NCBI RefSeq assembly: GCF_016908325.1
Contig: NZ_JAFBDR010000018.1
Location: 1-64,000, forward strand
Source: Aquibacillus albus
Lineage (GTDB): Bacteria > Bacillota > Bacilli > Bacillales > Amphibacillaceae
Length of the DNA: 64,000 nucleotides
Direction of reading: 5' to 3'
Shown: piece by piece, positions 17,970 to 28,701 of the stretch
Layout of the letters: each line of letters starts with the position of its first letter
Numbering within the stretch: position 1 is the stretch's first letter
Position numbers and translations under genes: made by a program
Notes under the pieces: generated by a model
Told to the model about the DNA's origin: nothing
Databases searched by the model: none
The model's input: only the letters and a program-made list of their open reading frames with translations

Positions 17970-18963
17970 TCACCTGCCCATTCGATTGATCTAGTACTCT
18001 ATCAATAAAGGTCATATAAGAATAGGGATCTATCGGTGTTCCATCCTTTATAATTTCGTAATGCAAATGGACTCCGGTACTTCTCCCTGTTGAACCCATA
18101 TGCCCAATGATGTCTCCCTTATTAACTTGCTCACCTTCTTCTACCGTTATTTCGGCTAAATGAGCAAATTTGGTATCTAAGACAGGCGTATGCTCAATAA
18201 CAACTGCCTTTCCATAACCACCATCACGCCCAGCAAATACTACCTCTCCATTTGCTGTTGCATAAATAGAAGTTCCATACGGTCCAGCAATATCGATACC
18301 TGTATGTAATGCACTTCTAGCCGTGAATGGATCAGAGCGATTACCAAATTCTGATGTAATTCGATTAGCATCAGCAGGCCATAAAATTGGCGTGTTATTT
18401 AATTCTGATTTTATGTCACTAAAATTTTCAATGGAAGATTCAAAACTTTTTATTAAATCTGGTATAGATTGCTCCAGTCTATAATATGTATCGTTTAAAC
18501 TCTCTTGGTGTTGACTTAATACCTTATGTTCCTTACGATCCATTATTTCTTCTTCTTCGATGGATGAAACTTCAATACCACCTGAAGGACCGTCACTTGT
18601 ATTTTCTTCTATTCTATCTGGGTTCATCGAAGCAATCATTGACGCTAATTCTTCTTCGAGTTCCGACAAACGACGAAACTCTTGATCTAAGGACTCAGCA
18701 TCTGCCTTATATTGAGAATTTTTTTCTTGTTCGTTTGCTAGCTGGTCTTTCGTACTAGCTAATTGATTGTTTAGTATATTATTTTTTTCTTTCGTCTCCA
18801 TCCAAGCGGAATGTGAAAAGTAAAGAGAGATGGATAACGTGAGAATCGTGACAACAATAAATAATAGAAAGAATTTTGGTATCCGTAGTTGAAACACACG
18901 TCTACTTGCATCTGATGTAACCAAAATGGTCCATCTTTTGCATCGCTTCTTTCTCATACTCAT
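17947..18963 (-). CDS. M23 family peptidoglycan endopeptidase with coiled coil
   Basis: A 338-aa protein with a basic N-terminus, one membrane segment (about residues 28-50), a predicted coiled coil (about 55-115), a variable linker and a C-terminal LytM/M23 domain (about 205-325). The zinc motifs are present: HTGID (HxxxD) and HLHYE (HxH), so it should be an active endopeptidase that cuts peptide cross-links. ATG after GGAGGG. It overlaps the bactofilin gene downstream. Confidence 0.92.
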   Translation of the reverse strand: MSMRKKRCKRWTILVTSDASRRVFQLRIPKFFLLFIVVTILTLSISLYFSHSAWMETKEKNNILNNQLASTKDQLANEQEKNSQYKADAESLDQEFRRLSELEEELASMIASMNPDRIEENTSDGPSGGIEVSSIEEEEIMDRKEHKVLSQHQESLNDTYYRLEQSIPDLIKSFESSIENFSDIKSELNNTPILWPADANRITSEFGNRSDPFTARSALHTGIDIAGPYGTSIYATANGEVVFAGRDGGYGKAVVIEHTPVLDTKFAHLAEITVEEGEQVNKGDIIGHMGSTGRSTGVHLHYEIIKDGTPIDPYSYMTFIDRVLDQSNGQVNDNIDEK

Positions 18964-19104
18964 AAATGGAATCCCTCCGAGCTAAAAATGTCACATGGTG
19001 TTCTATTTTTCTTAAATTTTTGTCATTTTTCAATATCAAGATATTCTTCCATAACATTCTTTCTTTCGACAAAAACAAAAGGATTCCTGCTTTTTTCCCA
19101 TTAT
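18964..19104. other. Intergenic, nothing identified
   Basis: AT-rich stretch upstream of the M23 gene. I see no gene, RNA or clear promoter in it before the composite repeat begins. Confidence 0.5.
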
Positions 19105-19925
19105 TATTTAGGCTGTTTTATAAATCTTTGTTGCTTTTTATAATAAGCTAATTGTAAAAAGGCATCTTCACAACAAAAGATTAATTCGCAGTATACGATT
19201 AATGCGACACAATTATTACATGGATTTGCTTTCTTCCAAGTTTTCTATCCAGTGCCATACAATCGCTTCGGCAGAATACTTCGCTTTCCGCGGGCACGGC
19301 CTCAGCCTCCTCAGAAGCAAAGAGCGCTTCTTGCGGGGTCTTCGGACACGTGCTGTTCCCGCAGGAGTCTGCGTATTCTGCCTACGCTAAAAGGGATTCT
19401 TCGATTAATCATATGTGTAAGTGGAATTCACAATACGTGGATGTCTTCTCATTGTTTTTTGCACAAGACAAGGAAAGCACCACTATTACATCGCACATAA
19501 GTAATTGGTTTATCTTTTCGATTAGTCTACATGTGCCTCCACAGCTTAATCATGGAAATTTCATAAAATAACTAATTTTAGTTAAAAGAAATGGTATCAA
19601 AGCTTCGTTACAGCAGTTGGACAGTTTCTCACTTATAAAAAATAAATCCAAGCTGTGGAAAAATACGAGACTCCTGTGGGAAAAGCAAATAGTTTTCGGT
19701 GGGGCGAGTAATCAAAGTCCCAACAGGTGAAGACCCCGCAGGAAGCGGTTTTCTTCCGAGGAGGCTGAGGCGTTGCCCACGGAAAGCGAGTGTTTTTCCA
19801 CAGCGTCGGTTATGCACTCTTTTTATTCGTTAGATTAATGACAAATCATCTTTTATTGCGTATCATCTGTCAACTGTGCAGTAAAAAAACAAGAAGAATA
19901 CGAAAAGATCCTTTATTATTAGGTT
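19105..19925. repeat. Composite intergenic repeat, copy B
   Basis: Same build as copy A. The left arm contains TTAATTCGCAG and GATTAATGCGACAC. A GC-rich module at about 19263-19398 (GGCAGAATAC...GTATTCTGCC ends) points one way; an AT-rich spacer follows; a second module at about 19663-19806 (CTGTGGAAAAATAC...GTGTTTTTCCACAG ends) points the other way. The right arm has ATTGCGTATCATCTGTCAAC and TGTGCAGTAAAAAAAC. Open frames within it are not believable genes. Confidence 0.8.
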
Positions 19926-20001
19926 TATCTGTTTATTTAAGAGATTATAAATTCTATTACCTAAAAAAGCTATTTTTGATCTTCTTCTCATAGAATTAAA
20001 A

Positions 20002-20044
20002 GAGAGGCTGACATCAAAACAAACTTGTTTTGATACAGCCTCTT
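20002..20044 (-). terminator. Hairpin downstream of tRNA-Ser
   Basis: Long stem AGAGGCTG/CAGCCTCT continued by ATCAAAACAA/TTGTTTTGAT. On the minus strand it is followed by CTCTTTTA, which suits termination of the tRNA transcript. Confidence 0.75.
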
Positions 20045-20077
20045 CTCTATAATCTCCAATTTTTTAGCGCATAAGTA

Positions 20078-20170
20078 TGGCGGAGGAGGAGGGATTCGAA
20101 CCCCCGCGGGCCGTGAAGCCCCTGGCGGTTTTCAAGACCGCTCCCTTCAGCCGGACTTGGGTACTCCTCC
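20078..20170 (-). tRNA. tRNA-Ser (anticodon TGA)
   Basis: A class II tRNA with long variable arm on the minus strand. Acceptor GGAGGAG/CTCCTCC, anticodon arm GCGGTCTTGAAAACCGC with anticodon TGA, T arm GGGGGTTCGAATCCCTC, and an encoded CCA (20080-20078). It corresponds to the tRNA-Ser beside serS in B. subtilis. Confidence 0.96.
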
Positions 20171-20230
20171 GTGACTGACGACAAAATTTAATATATCATT
20201 TTTAATAGAGTGTGTCAACTACTTTTTAAT

Positions 20231-20268
20231 GAGGCCTGCCCAAAACTTTTGGGACAGACCTCTTTTTC
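20231..20268 (-). terminator. Rho-independent terminator of serS
   Basis: Minus-strand stem GAGGTCTGTCCCAAAA/TTTTGGGCAGGCCTC, bounded on the serS side by AAAAAGAG and on the far side by ATTAAAAAG. The T tract is short but the stem is strong and lies just after the serS stop. Confidence 0.7.
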
Positions 20269-20269
20269 T

Positions 20270-21544
20270 TTACTTTATTATTTCTATACCACCCATGTAA
20301 GGTCTTAATACTTCAGGAATAACAACAGATCCATCTGCTTGCTGATAATTTTCTAAAATGGCAGCAACTGTTCTTCCTAAAGCCAATCCTGATCCATTTA
20401 ATGTATGGACAAATTCAGGTTTTCCTTTTTCCTCTCTTCTAAATCGAATCCCTGCTCGACGTGCTTGAAAGTCTTCAAAATTAGAGCAAGAAGAAATTTC
20501 ACGATAGGTTTCATAGCTTGGAATCCATACTTCTATGTCATATTTTTTAGCTGCTGTAAACCCTAAGTCTCCCGTACACATGCTCATCACACGATAAGGT
20601 AGTTGTAGTAATTGTAATACCTTCTCAGCATCTGCTGTTAAATCTTCTAATACTTGATAAGAATCCTCTGGTTTAACAAATTGCACAAGCTCTACCTTGT
20701 TAAATTGATGTTGACGTATTAACCCTCTCGTGTCTCTTCCTGCAGAACCAGCTTCAGATCGAAAAGAAGCACTAAAGGCAACATATTTCTTAGGAAGATC
20801 ATCAACTTGTAATATTTCATCACGATAAAAGTTCGTAACAGGTACTTCTGCTGTAGGAACTAAGAAGTATTCCCAGTCTTGAATTTTGAAGGCATCTTCT
20901 TCAAATTTAGGTAACTGACCTGTTCCAGTCATACTTGTGCGATTAACCATATATGGCGGCAGCATTTCTTGATAACCATGTTCATCCGCATGAAGATCCA
21001 TCATAAAATTGATTAGTGCTCGCTCCAACCGCGCTCCAAGTCCTTTATAAAAAACAAAGCGACTACCGGTTACTTTCGATGCACGTTCAAAATCTAATAT
21101 ATCTAAGTCAGTAGCAACATCCCAATGGGCTTTTGCCTCAAAATCAAACGTCTGAACTTCTCCCCATTTTTTTACTTCTACATTATCATCTTCACTTTCT
21201 CCAATAGGAGTACTTTCATGAGGTATATTCGGAATGGACAACAATAGCTGTTCTAGTTGCTCTTCTACTTCCTTTAACTCTGTATCGATTTCTTTAACCT
21301 TTCCACCAACTTGACGCATTTCTAGGATCATATCCTCTGCATCTTTCTTTTCTTTTTTTAAGACAGAAATCTGCTTGGAAACTTCATTACGCTTTGCTTT
21401 TAATTCTTCGGATTCAGCAATTAACTCTCTTCTTCGTACATCTAAATCACCAAATTTATCAAGATCCGATAAATCTTCACCACGATTTTGCAGCTTTTCT
21501 TTTACTTCACCAAAATTATTACGTAAAAACTTCATATCTAACAT
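20270..21544 (-). CDS. serS: Seryl-tRNA synthetase
   Basis: A 424-aa class II synthetase. The N-terminal helical arm (about residues 25-105, rich in Lys and Glu) reaches the tRNA-Ser variable arm. The catalytic core has the class II motif 2 region ([21 protein letters not shown]) and motif 3 ([20 protein letters not shown]). ATG after GGAGGAATT. The 5' leader is a T-box with a serine specifier, so expression should rise when tRNA-Ser is uncharged. The gene order pdxS-pdxT-serS-tRNA-Ser matches B. subtilis. Confidence 0.97.
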   Translation of the reverse strand: MLDMKFLRNNFGEVKEKLQNRGEDLSDLDKFGDLDVRRRELIAESEELKAKRNEVSKQISVLKKEKKDAEDMILEMRQVGGKVKEIDTELKEVEEQLEQLLLSIPNIPHESTPIGESEDDNVEVKKWGEVQTFDFEAKAHWDVATDLDILDFERASKVTGSRFVFYKGLGARLERALINFMMDLHADEHGYQEMLPPYMVNRTSMTGTGQLPKFEEDAFKIQDWEYFLVPTAEVPVTNFYRDEILQVDDLPKKYVAFSASFRSEAGSAGRDTRGLIRQHQFNKVELVQFVKPEDSYQVLEDLTADAEKVLQLLQLPYRVMSMCTGDLGFTAAKKYDIEVWIPSYETYREISSCSNFEDFQARRAGIRFRREEKGKPEFVHTLNGSGLALGRTVAAILENYQQADGSVVIPEVLRPYMGGIEIIK

Positions 21545-21586
21545 AGTTTAAATTCCTCCTTTTCTTGCTTCTTCCGTGTGAACGAA

Positions 21587-21825
21587 CAAAAAACTCCCAT
21601 CCCTAAATATACATTTAGGGACGAGAGTTTTTCCCGCGATACCACCCTGTTTGAAGAATTGATTCTTCCGGCTCACTTTGAACAATAACGGCTATTCGCC
21701 GGGTATGCTTACTAATATTCTGCATACCTGCTCCAGGATGGATTCACAGGTTTCTTCCACCGATTTTCACCGTCCATCGGCTCTCTTTAGAAAGATAAAC
21801 TGTTACTATTTCCTATCTTAGCAAT
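21587..21825 (-). promoter_or_regulatory. T-box riboswitch of serS
   Basis: On the minus strand the leader shows the stem I GGTG motifs (around 21785-21755) and a specifier region GAATCC, with codon TCC (Ser) at 21742-21740. The T-box core AACAGGGTGGTATCGCGGG lies at 21651-21633, and a terminator hairpin (AAAACTC..., ...GAGTTTT around ATCCCTAAA/TTTAGGGA) at 21632-21587. A TATAAT-like -10 lies near 21830-21825. Uncharged tRNA-Ser would stabilise the antiterminator. Confidence 0.92.
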
Positions 21826-21868
21826 TATATCCTATAATTTTCTATTATTGATTAGAATAGCGGAATAT

Positions 21869-22462
21869 CTACGAAGATGCAAGTGTTTTCTTTACTTCTT
21901 CTACCAACTGCACAAAATAATTTGTAAAGCGATGATCATTTGTTAACTCTGGATGAAAGGCACTGCACAGGAATGTTCCTTGCTGTGCTGCCACTACATT
22001 TCCACGATAAGTTGCTAAAATTTCAACATTGTCACCGACCTCAACAATATATGGTGCACGGATGAAAACAGCTTCAAAATCATCTGCAACTCCAGAAATA
22101 TCTATTTTTGCTTCAAAAGAATCCTTCTGCCTTCCAAATGCATTACGTTCGACTTTCATATTCATAAGCTGAAGGTGAGCATGATCTTGTCCGACAATAT
22201 CATTTGCTAACAAAATGAGACCAGCACAAGTACCAAATATGGGTTTTCCTTGTTTACCAAAGTCAATTAATGCATCAAAGAAATCATATTTATCAATAAG
22301 CCGGCGCATTGTTGTACTTTCTCCACCTGGAAGAATTAAGCCGTCGACTTCATCCAGTTGTTCTTTCCTTTTTATCGTTAGTCCCTCTGCTCCAGATGCT
22401 TCAATCGATTGGATATGCTCTCTTATCGCACCTTGAAGTCCTAACACTCCTATTTTGGTCAT
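21869..22462 (-). CDS. pdxT: PLP synthase glutaminase subunit PdxT
   Basis: A 197-aa class I glutamine amidotransferase that feeds ammonia to PdxS for pyridoxal 5'-phosphate synthesis. Features are [12 protein letters not shown] near the N-terminus, GGESTTMR at about 46-53, the nucleophile motif [10 protein letters not shown] (Cys near 79), and the FHPELT catalytic His/Glu near residue 170. The ATG at 22462 is used because AAAGGAG lies ten bases upstream and the length then equals B. subtilis PdxT; an upstream GTG in frame abuts the pdxS stop. Confidence 0.96.
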   Translation of the reverse strand: MTKIGVLGLQGAIREHIQSIEASGAEGLTIKRKEQLDEVDGLILPGGESTTMRRLIDKYDFFDALIDFGKQGKPIFGTCAGLILLANDIVGQDHAHLQLMNMKVERNAFGRQKDSFEAKIDISGVADDFEAVFIRAPYIVEVGDNVEILATYRGNVVAAQQGTFLCSAFHPELTNDHRFTNYFVQLVEEVKKTLASS

Positions 22463-22483
22463 CTTTGCATTTCTCCTTTTCAC

Positions 22484-23368
22484 TTACCATCCGCGGTCTT
22501 GCATACGTTGTTCAGGAGCAATTGTACCAATTTCAATCCCTTTCATAGCGGTACCAATACCTTTAGAAACTTTAGAAATTAATTCGTAATCTTGATAATG
22601 AGTTGTTGCTTCAACAATAGCTCTTGCGTAGTTTTCCGGATTATCAGATTTAAAGATACCAGAACCAACAAACACACCATCAGCTCCAAGCTGCATCATT
22701 AAAGCAGCATCTGCTGGTGTTGCTACTCCACCTGCAGCGAAGTTAACGACAGGTAAACGACCTCTTTCTTTAATGTCTAATAATACTTCATATGGAGCAC
22801 CTAGATTTTTAGCATATGTCATTATTTCGTCATTAGACATACCTACTAATTTACGAACCTGTGATTGAACTTCCCGCATATGGCGAACTGCCTCTACAAT
22901 ATTTCCAGTTCCCGGCTCTCCTTTTGTACGTAACATAGAAGCACCTTCTCCAATACGACGAGATGCTTCTCCCAAGTCTCGACAACCACATACAAATGGA
23001 ACCGTATAGTCTCGTTTATTTAAGTGATACACTTCATCCGCTGGTGTTAATACTTCACTTTCATCAATATAGTCTACTCCCATTGCTTCCAAAACACGTG
23101 CTTCTACAATATGACCAATACGAGCCTTTGCCATTACAGGAATAGAAACAGCATTCATTACCTCTTCTACAATTGTAGGATCAGCCATTCTTGCTACTCC
23201 ACCTGCTGCACGAATATCAGATGGCACTCGCTCCAATGCCATAACAGCGACAGCTCCAGCTTCCTCTGCAATTTTCGCTTGTTCTGCATTGACGACGTCC
23301 ATAATAACGCCACCTTTTTGCATTTCAGCCATTCCACGTTTTACACGATCAGTTCCTAAGTTTGACAT
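22484..23368 (-). CDS. pdxS: PLP synthase subunit PdxS
   Basis: A 294-aa (beta/alpha)8 barrel that builds pyridoxal 5'-phosphate from ribose 5-phosphate, glyceraldehyde 3-phosphate and ammonia. The highly conserved tracts are present: [20 protein letters not shown] at the start, [20 protein letters not shown] with a catalytic lysine, and the phosphate-binding GAPYEVL and [22 protein letters not shown] after GGAGGATA. It precedes pdxT, with which it forms a 12+12 complex. Confidence 0.98.
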   Translation of the reverse strand: MSNLGTDRVKRGMAEMQKGGVIMDVVNAEQAKIAEEAGAVAVMALERVPSDIRAAGGVARMADPTIVEEVMNAVSIPVMAKARIGHIVEARVLEAMGVDYIDESEVLTPADEVYHLNKRDYTVPFVCGCRDLGEASRRIGEGASMLRTKGEPGTGNIVEAVRHMREVQSQVRKLVGMSNDEIMTYAKNLGAPYEVLLDIKERGRLPVVNFAAGGVATPADAALMMQLGADGVFVGSGIFKSDNPENYARAIVEATTHYQDYELISKVSKGIGTAMKGIEIGTIAPEQRMQDRGW

Positions 23369-23567
23369 AGTTATATCCTCCCATTTTGCACACGAAATAC
23401 TATATTAAGTATAATTTGATTTGATATGCATTATTATTACAACATTGTATAACAATTATGAATCATTACGCAAGCTTGATACGACAACTGGCGACCAATA
23501 TGATGATTCAGATATGGTCACCTAACTAGTCGATATCAATCATTTATAGGCAACTCCGTTTTTTATA

Positions 23568-24902
23568 CTAAAACCAACTCTTTACAGTATCTGTAATTGT
23601 AGAGAAAATATTACCGAAGAATTCTCCAATCGAGCTAATAGTAAGTACAAACCAATTAGCTTTTTCAATGGAGCTCGTTGTCACAACATCTACTGTATCT
23701 GTTCCTCCACTGCCATTAATATATCCATAATTCGTATCACCATCATAGACAAGTTCCATTGTTCCGACTTTGTCTCCTTCTTCGATTGGTGCAATTAATT
23801 CTCCATCCTCATTAAAATTATCTTCTTCCAAATTGTAAAGGACAGAATAATTTTCCTCTTCACCATTTTTAATTGTCATTGAGATTGCCTCATTAGTTGC
23901 TATCTCAATGGTATCCTCTTTGCCTTTTGCTACAGGTAACGTTGATTCACCTTCTAATTGAAAACCTGCCGGATATAATTGTTGTGTTGAAAAATTGGTG
24001 AATCCGTACTCCATCAATTTTTTCGTTTCTTCAAATCGTTTTCCCATACTCTCTGTTTTCATTACAACAGTAATTAAGCGTCGACCATCACGTTCTGCTG
24101 TACCAGTAAAGCAATATTCAGCTTCTGTTGTCCAGCCAGTTTTTAAACCGTCGACTCCATCGTAACCATATTGGGCAAAATTATTATTTTCCCACGGTAA
24201 CATCCAGTTTAAATTTTGAAGGGTTCTTCCGTCTAACTCTGATGTTAATTTACTTGAAATATCTAATGCTTCTGGATAATCATTAACTAAATGATAAGCC
24301 AACAAAGCAGCAGATTTTGCTGACATTAAATTATCTGCATTTGGATCCGTACCTTCCGGATAATTCTCACCTAAATCTTCATTTGATAGCCCTGTTGAAT
24401 TAACAAACTGATAATCCGGTAATCCCATTTCTTCTGCTTTATCATTCATCATTTTAACGAATTCGCCTTCTGAACCAGCTATAAGCTCTGCTAATGCAAT
24501 GGTTGTTCCATTGTCTGAGATGATAGCCATTGCTTCATATAGCTCACTTACAGTGTAATCTTTATCTTGAATTAATCCAATTCCTGATGAAATGTTGTTT
24601 GCAGAAATACTGTATGCATAGTCACTAATTTGTGTCGTTGTATCCCAGCTAATGTCACCTTGTTCAATTGCTTCTAAAACTAAGTATTCCGTCATCATTT
24701 TCGTCATACTAGCAGGTGGTAACTTCATGTCCGCGTGTTTGGCAAATAAAATTTTCCCAGATTCTGCATCAACCAGAATTGCGGATTCTGCCTCGACATC
24801 AAATGTAGCTGCACTTGCTTGAATAGGTCCAATGACAAATCCAAAAGTAGCTATAAATAATATAAATATATTTAAACAAGATGCTTTTATTTTATGTTTC
24901 AA
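23568..24902 (-). CDS. dacA: D-alanyl-D-alanine carboxypeptidase (PBP5 type)
   Basis: A 444-aa penicillin-binding protein with a signal peptide (residues 1-31). The active-site motifs are SMTK (SxxK, about 68-71), SDN (about 128-130) and KTG (about 256-258), followed by a PBP5 C-terminal beta domain and a C-terminal amphipathic helix (last 25 residues) that anchors it to the membrane. It trims the terminal D-Ala of peptidoglycan stem peptides in vegetative cells. It is upstream of pdxS, as in B. subtilis, separated by about 200 bases holding no gene. Confidence 0.96.
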   Translation of the reverse strand: MKHKIKASCLNIFILFIATFGFVIGPIQASAATFDVEAESAILVDAESGKILFAKHADMKLPPASMTKMMTEYLVLEAIEQGDISWDTTTQISDYAYSISANNISSGIGLIQDKDYTVSELYEAMAIISDNGTTIALAELIAGSEGEFVKMMNDKAEEMGLPDYQFVNSTGLSNEDLGENYPEGTDPNADNLMSAKSAALLAYHLVNDYPEALDISSKLTSELDGRTLQNLNWMLPWENNNFAQYGYDGVDGLKTGWTTEAEYCFTGTAERDGRRLITVVMKTESMGKRFEETKKLMEYGFTNFSTQQLYPAGFQLEGESTLPVAKGKEDTIEIATNEAISMTIKNGEEENYSVLYNLEEDNFNEDGELIAPIEEGDKVGTMELVYDGDTNYGYINGSGGTDTVDVVTTSSIEKANWFVLTISSIGEFFGNIFSTITDTVKSWF

Positions 24903-25010
24903 CTTCCTCTACCCCCACTGTGTTTATTATGCATCTCCGATATTTTATCACACCCATTCTCAAAGTAAAATGGACTTTGGTAGGTGTTTTTGGGTATGTT
25001 TACCTTTTTA

Positions 25011-25078
25011 GTTCACACCTTTATGATTGGTTTCTATTTGGCATCCTTTCAGCATAGCTGAAAGCCGTGTGAAATTTA
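25011..25078. other. Nested inverted repeat between dacA and the UDG-like gene
   Basis: TTCACAC at 25013-25019 faces GTGTGAA near 25068-25074, and an inner perfect hairpin CTTTCAGC/GCTGAAAG lies at about 25047-25065. No T tract follows on either strand. It may be a structured RNA element or a protein site; function unknown. Confidence 0.4.
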
Positions 25079-25112
25079 AACAATTCAAAAATGTTAATGA
25101 CGGTTGAAAACA

Positions 25113-25826
25113 TTAGCCTAACCAATTAATTTCATCCCAAGTGTTGAGAAAACAGGAGGATTTTAAAAAGTCATCCTCATATTTTTTGCTACACATCATT
25201 GGATGTCGACTTTCAAAAAATACCCCATTGCTAATAAATTGTTTATTTAATTTCGCTTCTTTTCCCCATAAAAACCAGTAGATAGAAGGATTAACTTCGG
25301 AAATGTATCGCAAAACCCGCTTAGAGAAAGTTTCCCATATATGCTTATGGCTATTTGCTTTACCAATTTCACAAGTGAAAGATGTATTTAAAAATAAAAC
25401 TCCTTGTTCTTCCAACGAATCAAACCATTGCTGCGGTGCTTTAATTGGAAATTGCTGTTGCTCTATCTCTTGCTTAATTTCCTCAAAACGCTTTATTTGC
25501 TCATAGTGATTTATTCCGTTGTAATTCTTATGAATTAGTCTAATGATATTTTTAACAGATACCTGACGAAATGATTCCATCCAACTGGTTAGATGACCTA
25601 CCTCAAAAGCTCTTCCAGTTGCAATTCCTTTCGCTGGATATACGTCTTGTCCTAACCAAATTACCTTCGTTTGATAAAGATCCGTAGAAAGAAATCTTAA
25701 TATGTCTTTAGGATTGGTTGGATTATATGTATTTCCTATTTCTCTTTCAATATCCTTTAATTCATGTAACCGATCTTTCGTTAAAAAAGAAGACCAAGAA
25801 GGGTGAATGTCATTTGGAAGTATCAT
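25113..25826 (-). CDS. Divergent uracil-DNA glycosylase superfamily protein (family 1-like)
   Basis: A protein of about 237 aa. In order it shows GQDVYP (about 59-64), aligning with the GQDPYH water-activating motif; FLNTSFT (about 145-151), aligning with the uracil-binding Asn motif; FLWGKEA; and RHPMMCS (about 207-213), aligning with HPSPLS. The catalytic Asp, binding Asn and His are kept, but Pro and His of motif 1 are changed. It could be a repair enzyme of altered specificity or a relative with another role. The ATG at 25826 follows TAGGTG; a GTG three codons upstream is possible. Confidence 0.75.
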   Translation of the reverse strand: MILPNDIHPSWSSFLTKDRLHELKDIEREIGNTYNPTNPKDILRFLSTDLYQTKVIWLGQDVYPAKGIATGRAFEVGHLTSWMESFRQVSVKNIIRLIHKNYNGINHYEQIKRFEEIKQEIEQQQFPIKAPQQWFDSLEEQGVLFLNTSFTCEIGKANSHKHIWETFSKRVLRYISEVNPSIYWFLWGKEAKLNKQFISNGVFFESRHPMMCSKKYEDDFLKSSCFLNTWDEINWLG

Positions 25827-25867
25827 TCGTTTCACACCTACCTTAATAAAACTTATCCTCCGCTCAT

Positions 25868-25912
25868 GAGAAAGGACTGAACCTGCTTACCTTTGAGATT
25901 CAGTCCTATTCA
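25868..25912 (-). terminator. Terminator of guaB
   Basis: Minus-strand stem AGGACTGAA/TTCAGTCCT with a loop of about 20 bases, followed by TTCTC, just after the guaB stop. Confidence 0.65.
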
Positions 25913-25930
25913 ATCCTTATTCATTTTGCT

Positions 25931-27412
<1,482 letters not shown>

Positions 27413-27515
27413 TCAATTAATTTATGTGAAATTGGTTAAACTAATAAAGATTCGTGATAATAAAATGACGGTTCACACACCGAAAAAATTTGTTTCTAGA
27501 TTCTTATTGTTAATT

Positions 27516-27544
27516 ACAATACGATATCATTTAGCCTTTTTCAA
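27516..27544 (-). promoter_or_regulatory. Candidate guaB promoter
   Basis: Minus-strand -35 TTGAAA (27544-27539), 17-base spacer and -10 TATTGT (27521-27516), 116 bases upstream of guaB. Plausible, not certain. Confidence 0.4.
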
Positions 27545-27634
27545 CCTTTTTATCAAGTCAAATGTAAAGAAAACCTTTCCAATTCAAATTTAAAATGATT
27601 TGGAGCAAATATTTGGTAAAGAAAGGGAATTTTA

Positions 27635-28594
27635 ATGATAGAGAAGGATATAGAATTATTTTTAGGTTATTTAACATCTGCTCATACATCCCAAAAATTT
27701 CTTGATCACTGCTACAAGAAAAATGAGGTACCAAACCCAAGTAAACATAGCTTTGAAAATAGCTATCGATTTCTGTATTACTTACAGCATGGTCTTCAAT
27801 TTTTTGAATCAGGAAATCAGGGAAATGTTACCGTAAAGCCAATTATGTATTTCTATGGAATGGTCCATTTGTTAAAAGCATGTATTTTAACACAGAGACC
27901 CAAATATCCAGAAAATACTGCGATGTTAGCACATGGAGTTTCTACAAGAAAACGAAAAAAACAAGATTACTCATTTCTACAGGATGAGGTCAAGGTTCAA
28001 TTTAAAGGTTTATTTCCATACTTTTGTAACCATTTGTTTCATGTGGAACAATTTCCTTTTGATAAAACTAATATGGAGCAATTGCTAGCAACTATACCTG
28101 AATTAAATGATTTATTTTATTTTCACCGCGGACAGAAAGTACTTGAAAAAATAAGTAGTTTTCAAGATACAACAGTAACAATACCTATAACTGTGTTAGA
28201 TCACTACCATATGACAGAGAGTGCTTTTTTAACTAAGATCTCAAATTACTTACCAAAAATTATAAATAAGAATACATCAGCTACCAAAATAGAATTAACG
28301 CTTTCGCATACATTATCTCCATCTTCTCAAGGTCCTTTTTATTTTCATGTTGCAGATGAAGCATTTTACCTACCAATAAAACGACATCACTTTTCTATTA
28401 CACATGAAGTAATGAATCACTATTTACTTCTCTACAATTTAAGTATGATTTGTCGTTATGAAACAGAATGGTGGGGGGATTTACTTTATACTTTACCAAC
28501 CGAAGATTATCCATTTATTAAGCAATTTCTTTCTGTAACAGCAACTAAAATACCTTTTTTACTAGGATACTTTCTTTATCAGCAGAAGGAATGA
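27635..28594 (+). CDS. yaaC: YaaC family protein
   Basis: A 319-aa protein that follows B. subtilis YaaC in length, in family tracts (the SFENSYRFLYYLQHG region and the YFYGMVHLLKACIL region) and in position divergent to guaB. No catalytic motif is recognisable and no function is established; it is predicted to be soluble. The ATG follows AAAGGGA. It is transcribed head-on to the leftward replication fork and converges with the HD-GYP gene. Confidence 0.9.
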   Translation: MIEKDIELFLGYLTSAHTSQKFLDHCYKKNEVPNPSKHSFENSYRFLYYLQHGLQFFESGNQGNVTVKPIMYFYGMVHLLKACILTQRPKYPENTAMLAHGVSTRKRKKQDYSFLQDEVKVQFKGLFPYFCNHLFHVEQFPFDKTNMEQLLATIPELNDLFYFHRGQKVLEKISSFQDTTVTIPITVLDHYHMTESAFLTKISNYLPKIINKNTSATKIELTLSHTLSPSSQGPFYFHVADEAFYLPIKRHHFSITHEVMNHYLLLYNLSMICRYETEWWGDLLYTLPTEDYPFIKQFLSVTATKIPFLLGYFLYQQKE

Positions 28595-28655
28595 ATACTA
28601 GGCGTTTGTCGCTTCTTTTTCACCTAAGTTTCCTAATCGTTGACTATTTTTATAG

Positions 28656-28698
28656 TAAAAATGGACGAACTCTCTAAAAATGAATTCGTCCATTTGTT
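28656..28698. terminator. Bidirectional terminator between yaaC and HD-GYP gene
   Basis: Stem AATGGACGAA/TTCGTCCATT with T-rich sequence on the plus side (TTGTTTATTT) and on the minus side (TTTTACTATAAA). Confidence 0.75.
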
Positions 28699-28701
28699 TA
28701 T

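Noticed and set aside
19202-19993. Open frames of 62-82 aa between the M23 gene and tRNA-Ser
   Set aside because: All fall in repeat copy B, without ribosome sites or protein-like composition.
23466-23545. Match TTACGCAAGCTT shared with the rRNA leader at position 1, and a loose TGATA.CGAC/GTCGATATCA pairing
   Set aside because: A 12-base match between two places in 64 kb is expected many times by chance, and the pairing is imperfect with a long loop; no function can be supported.
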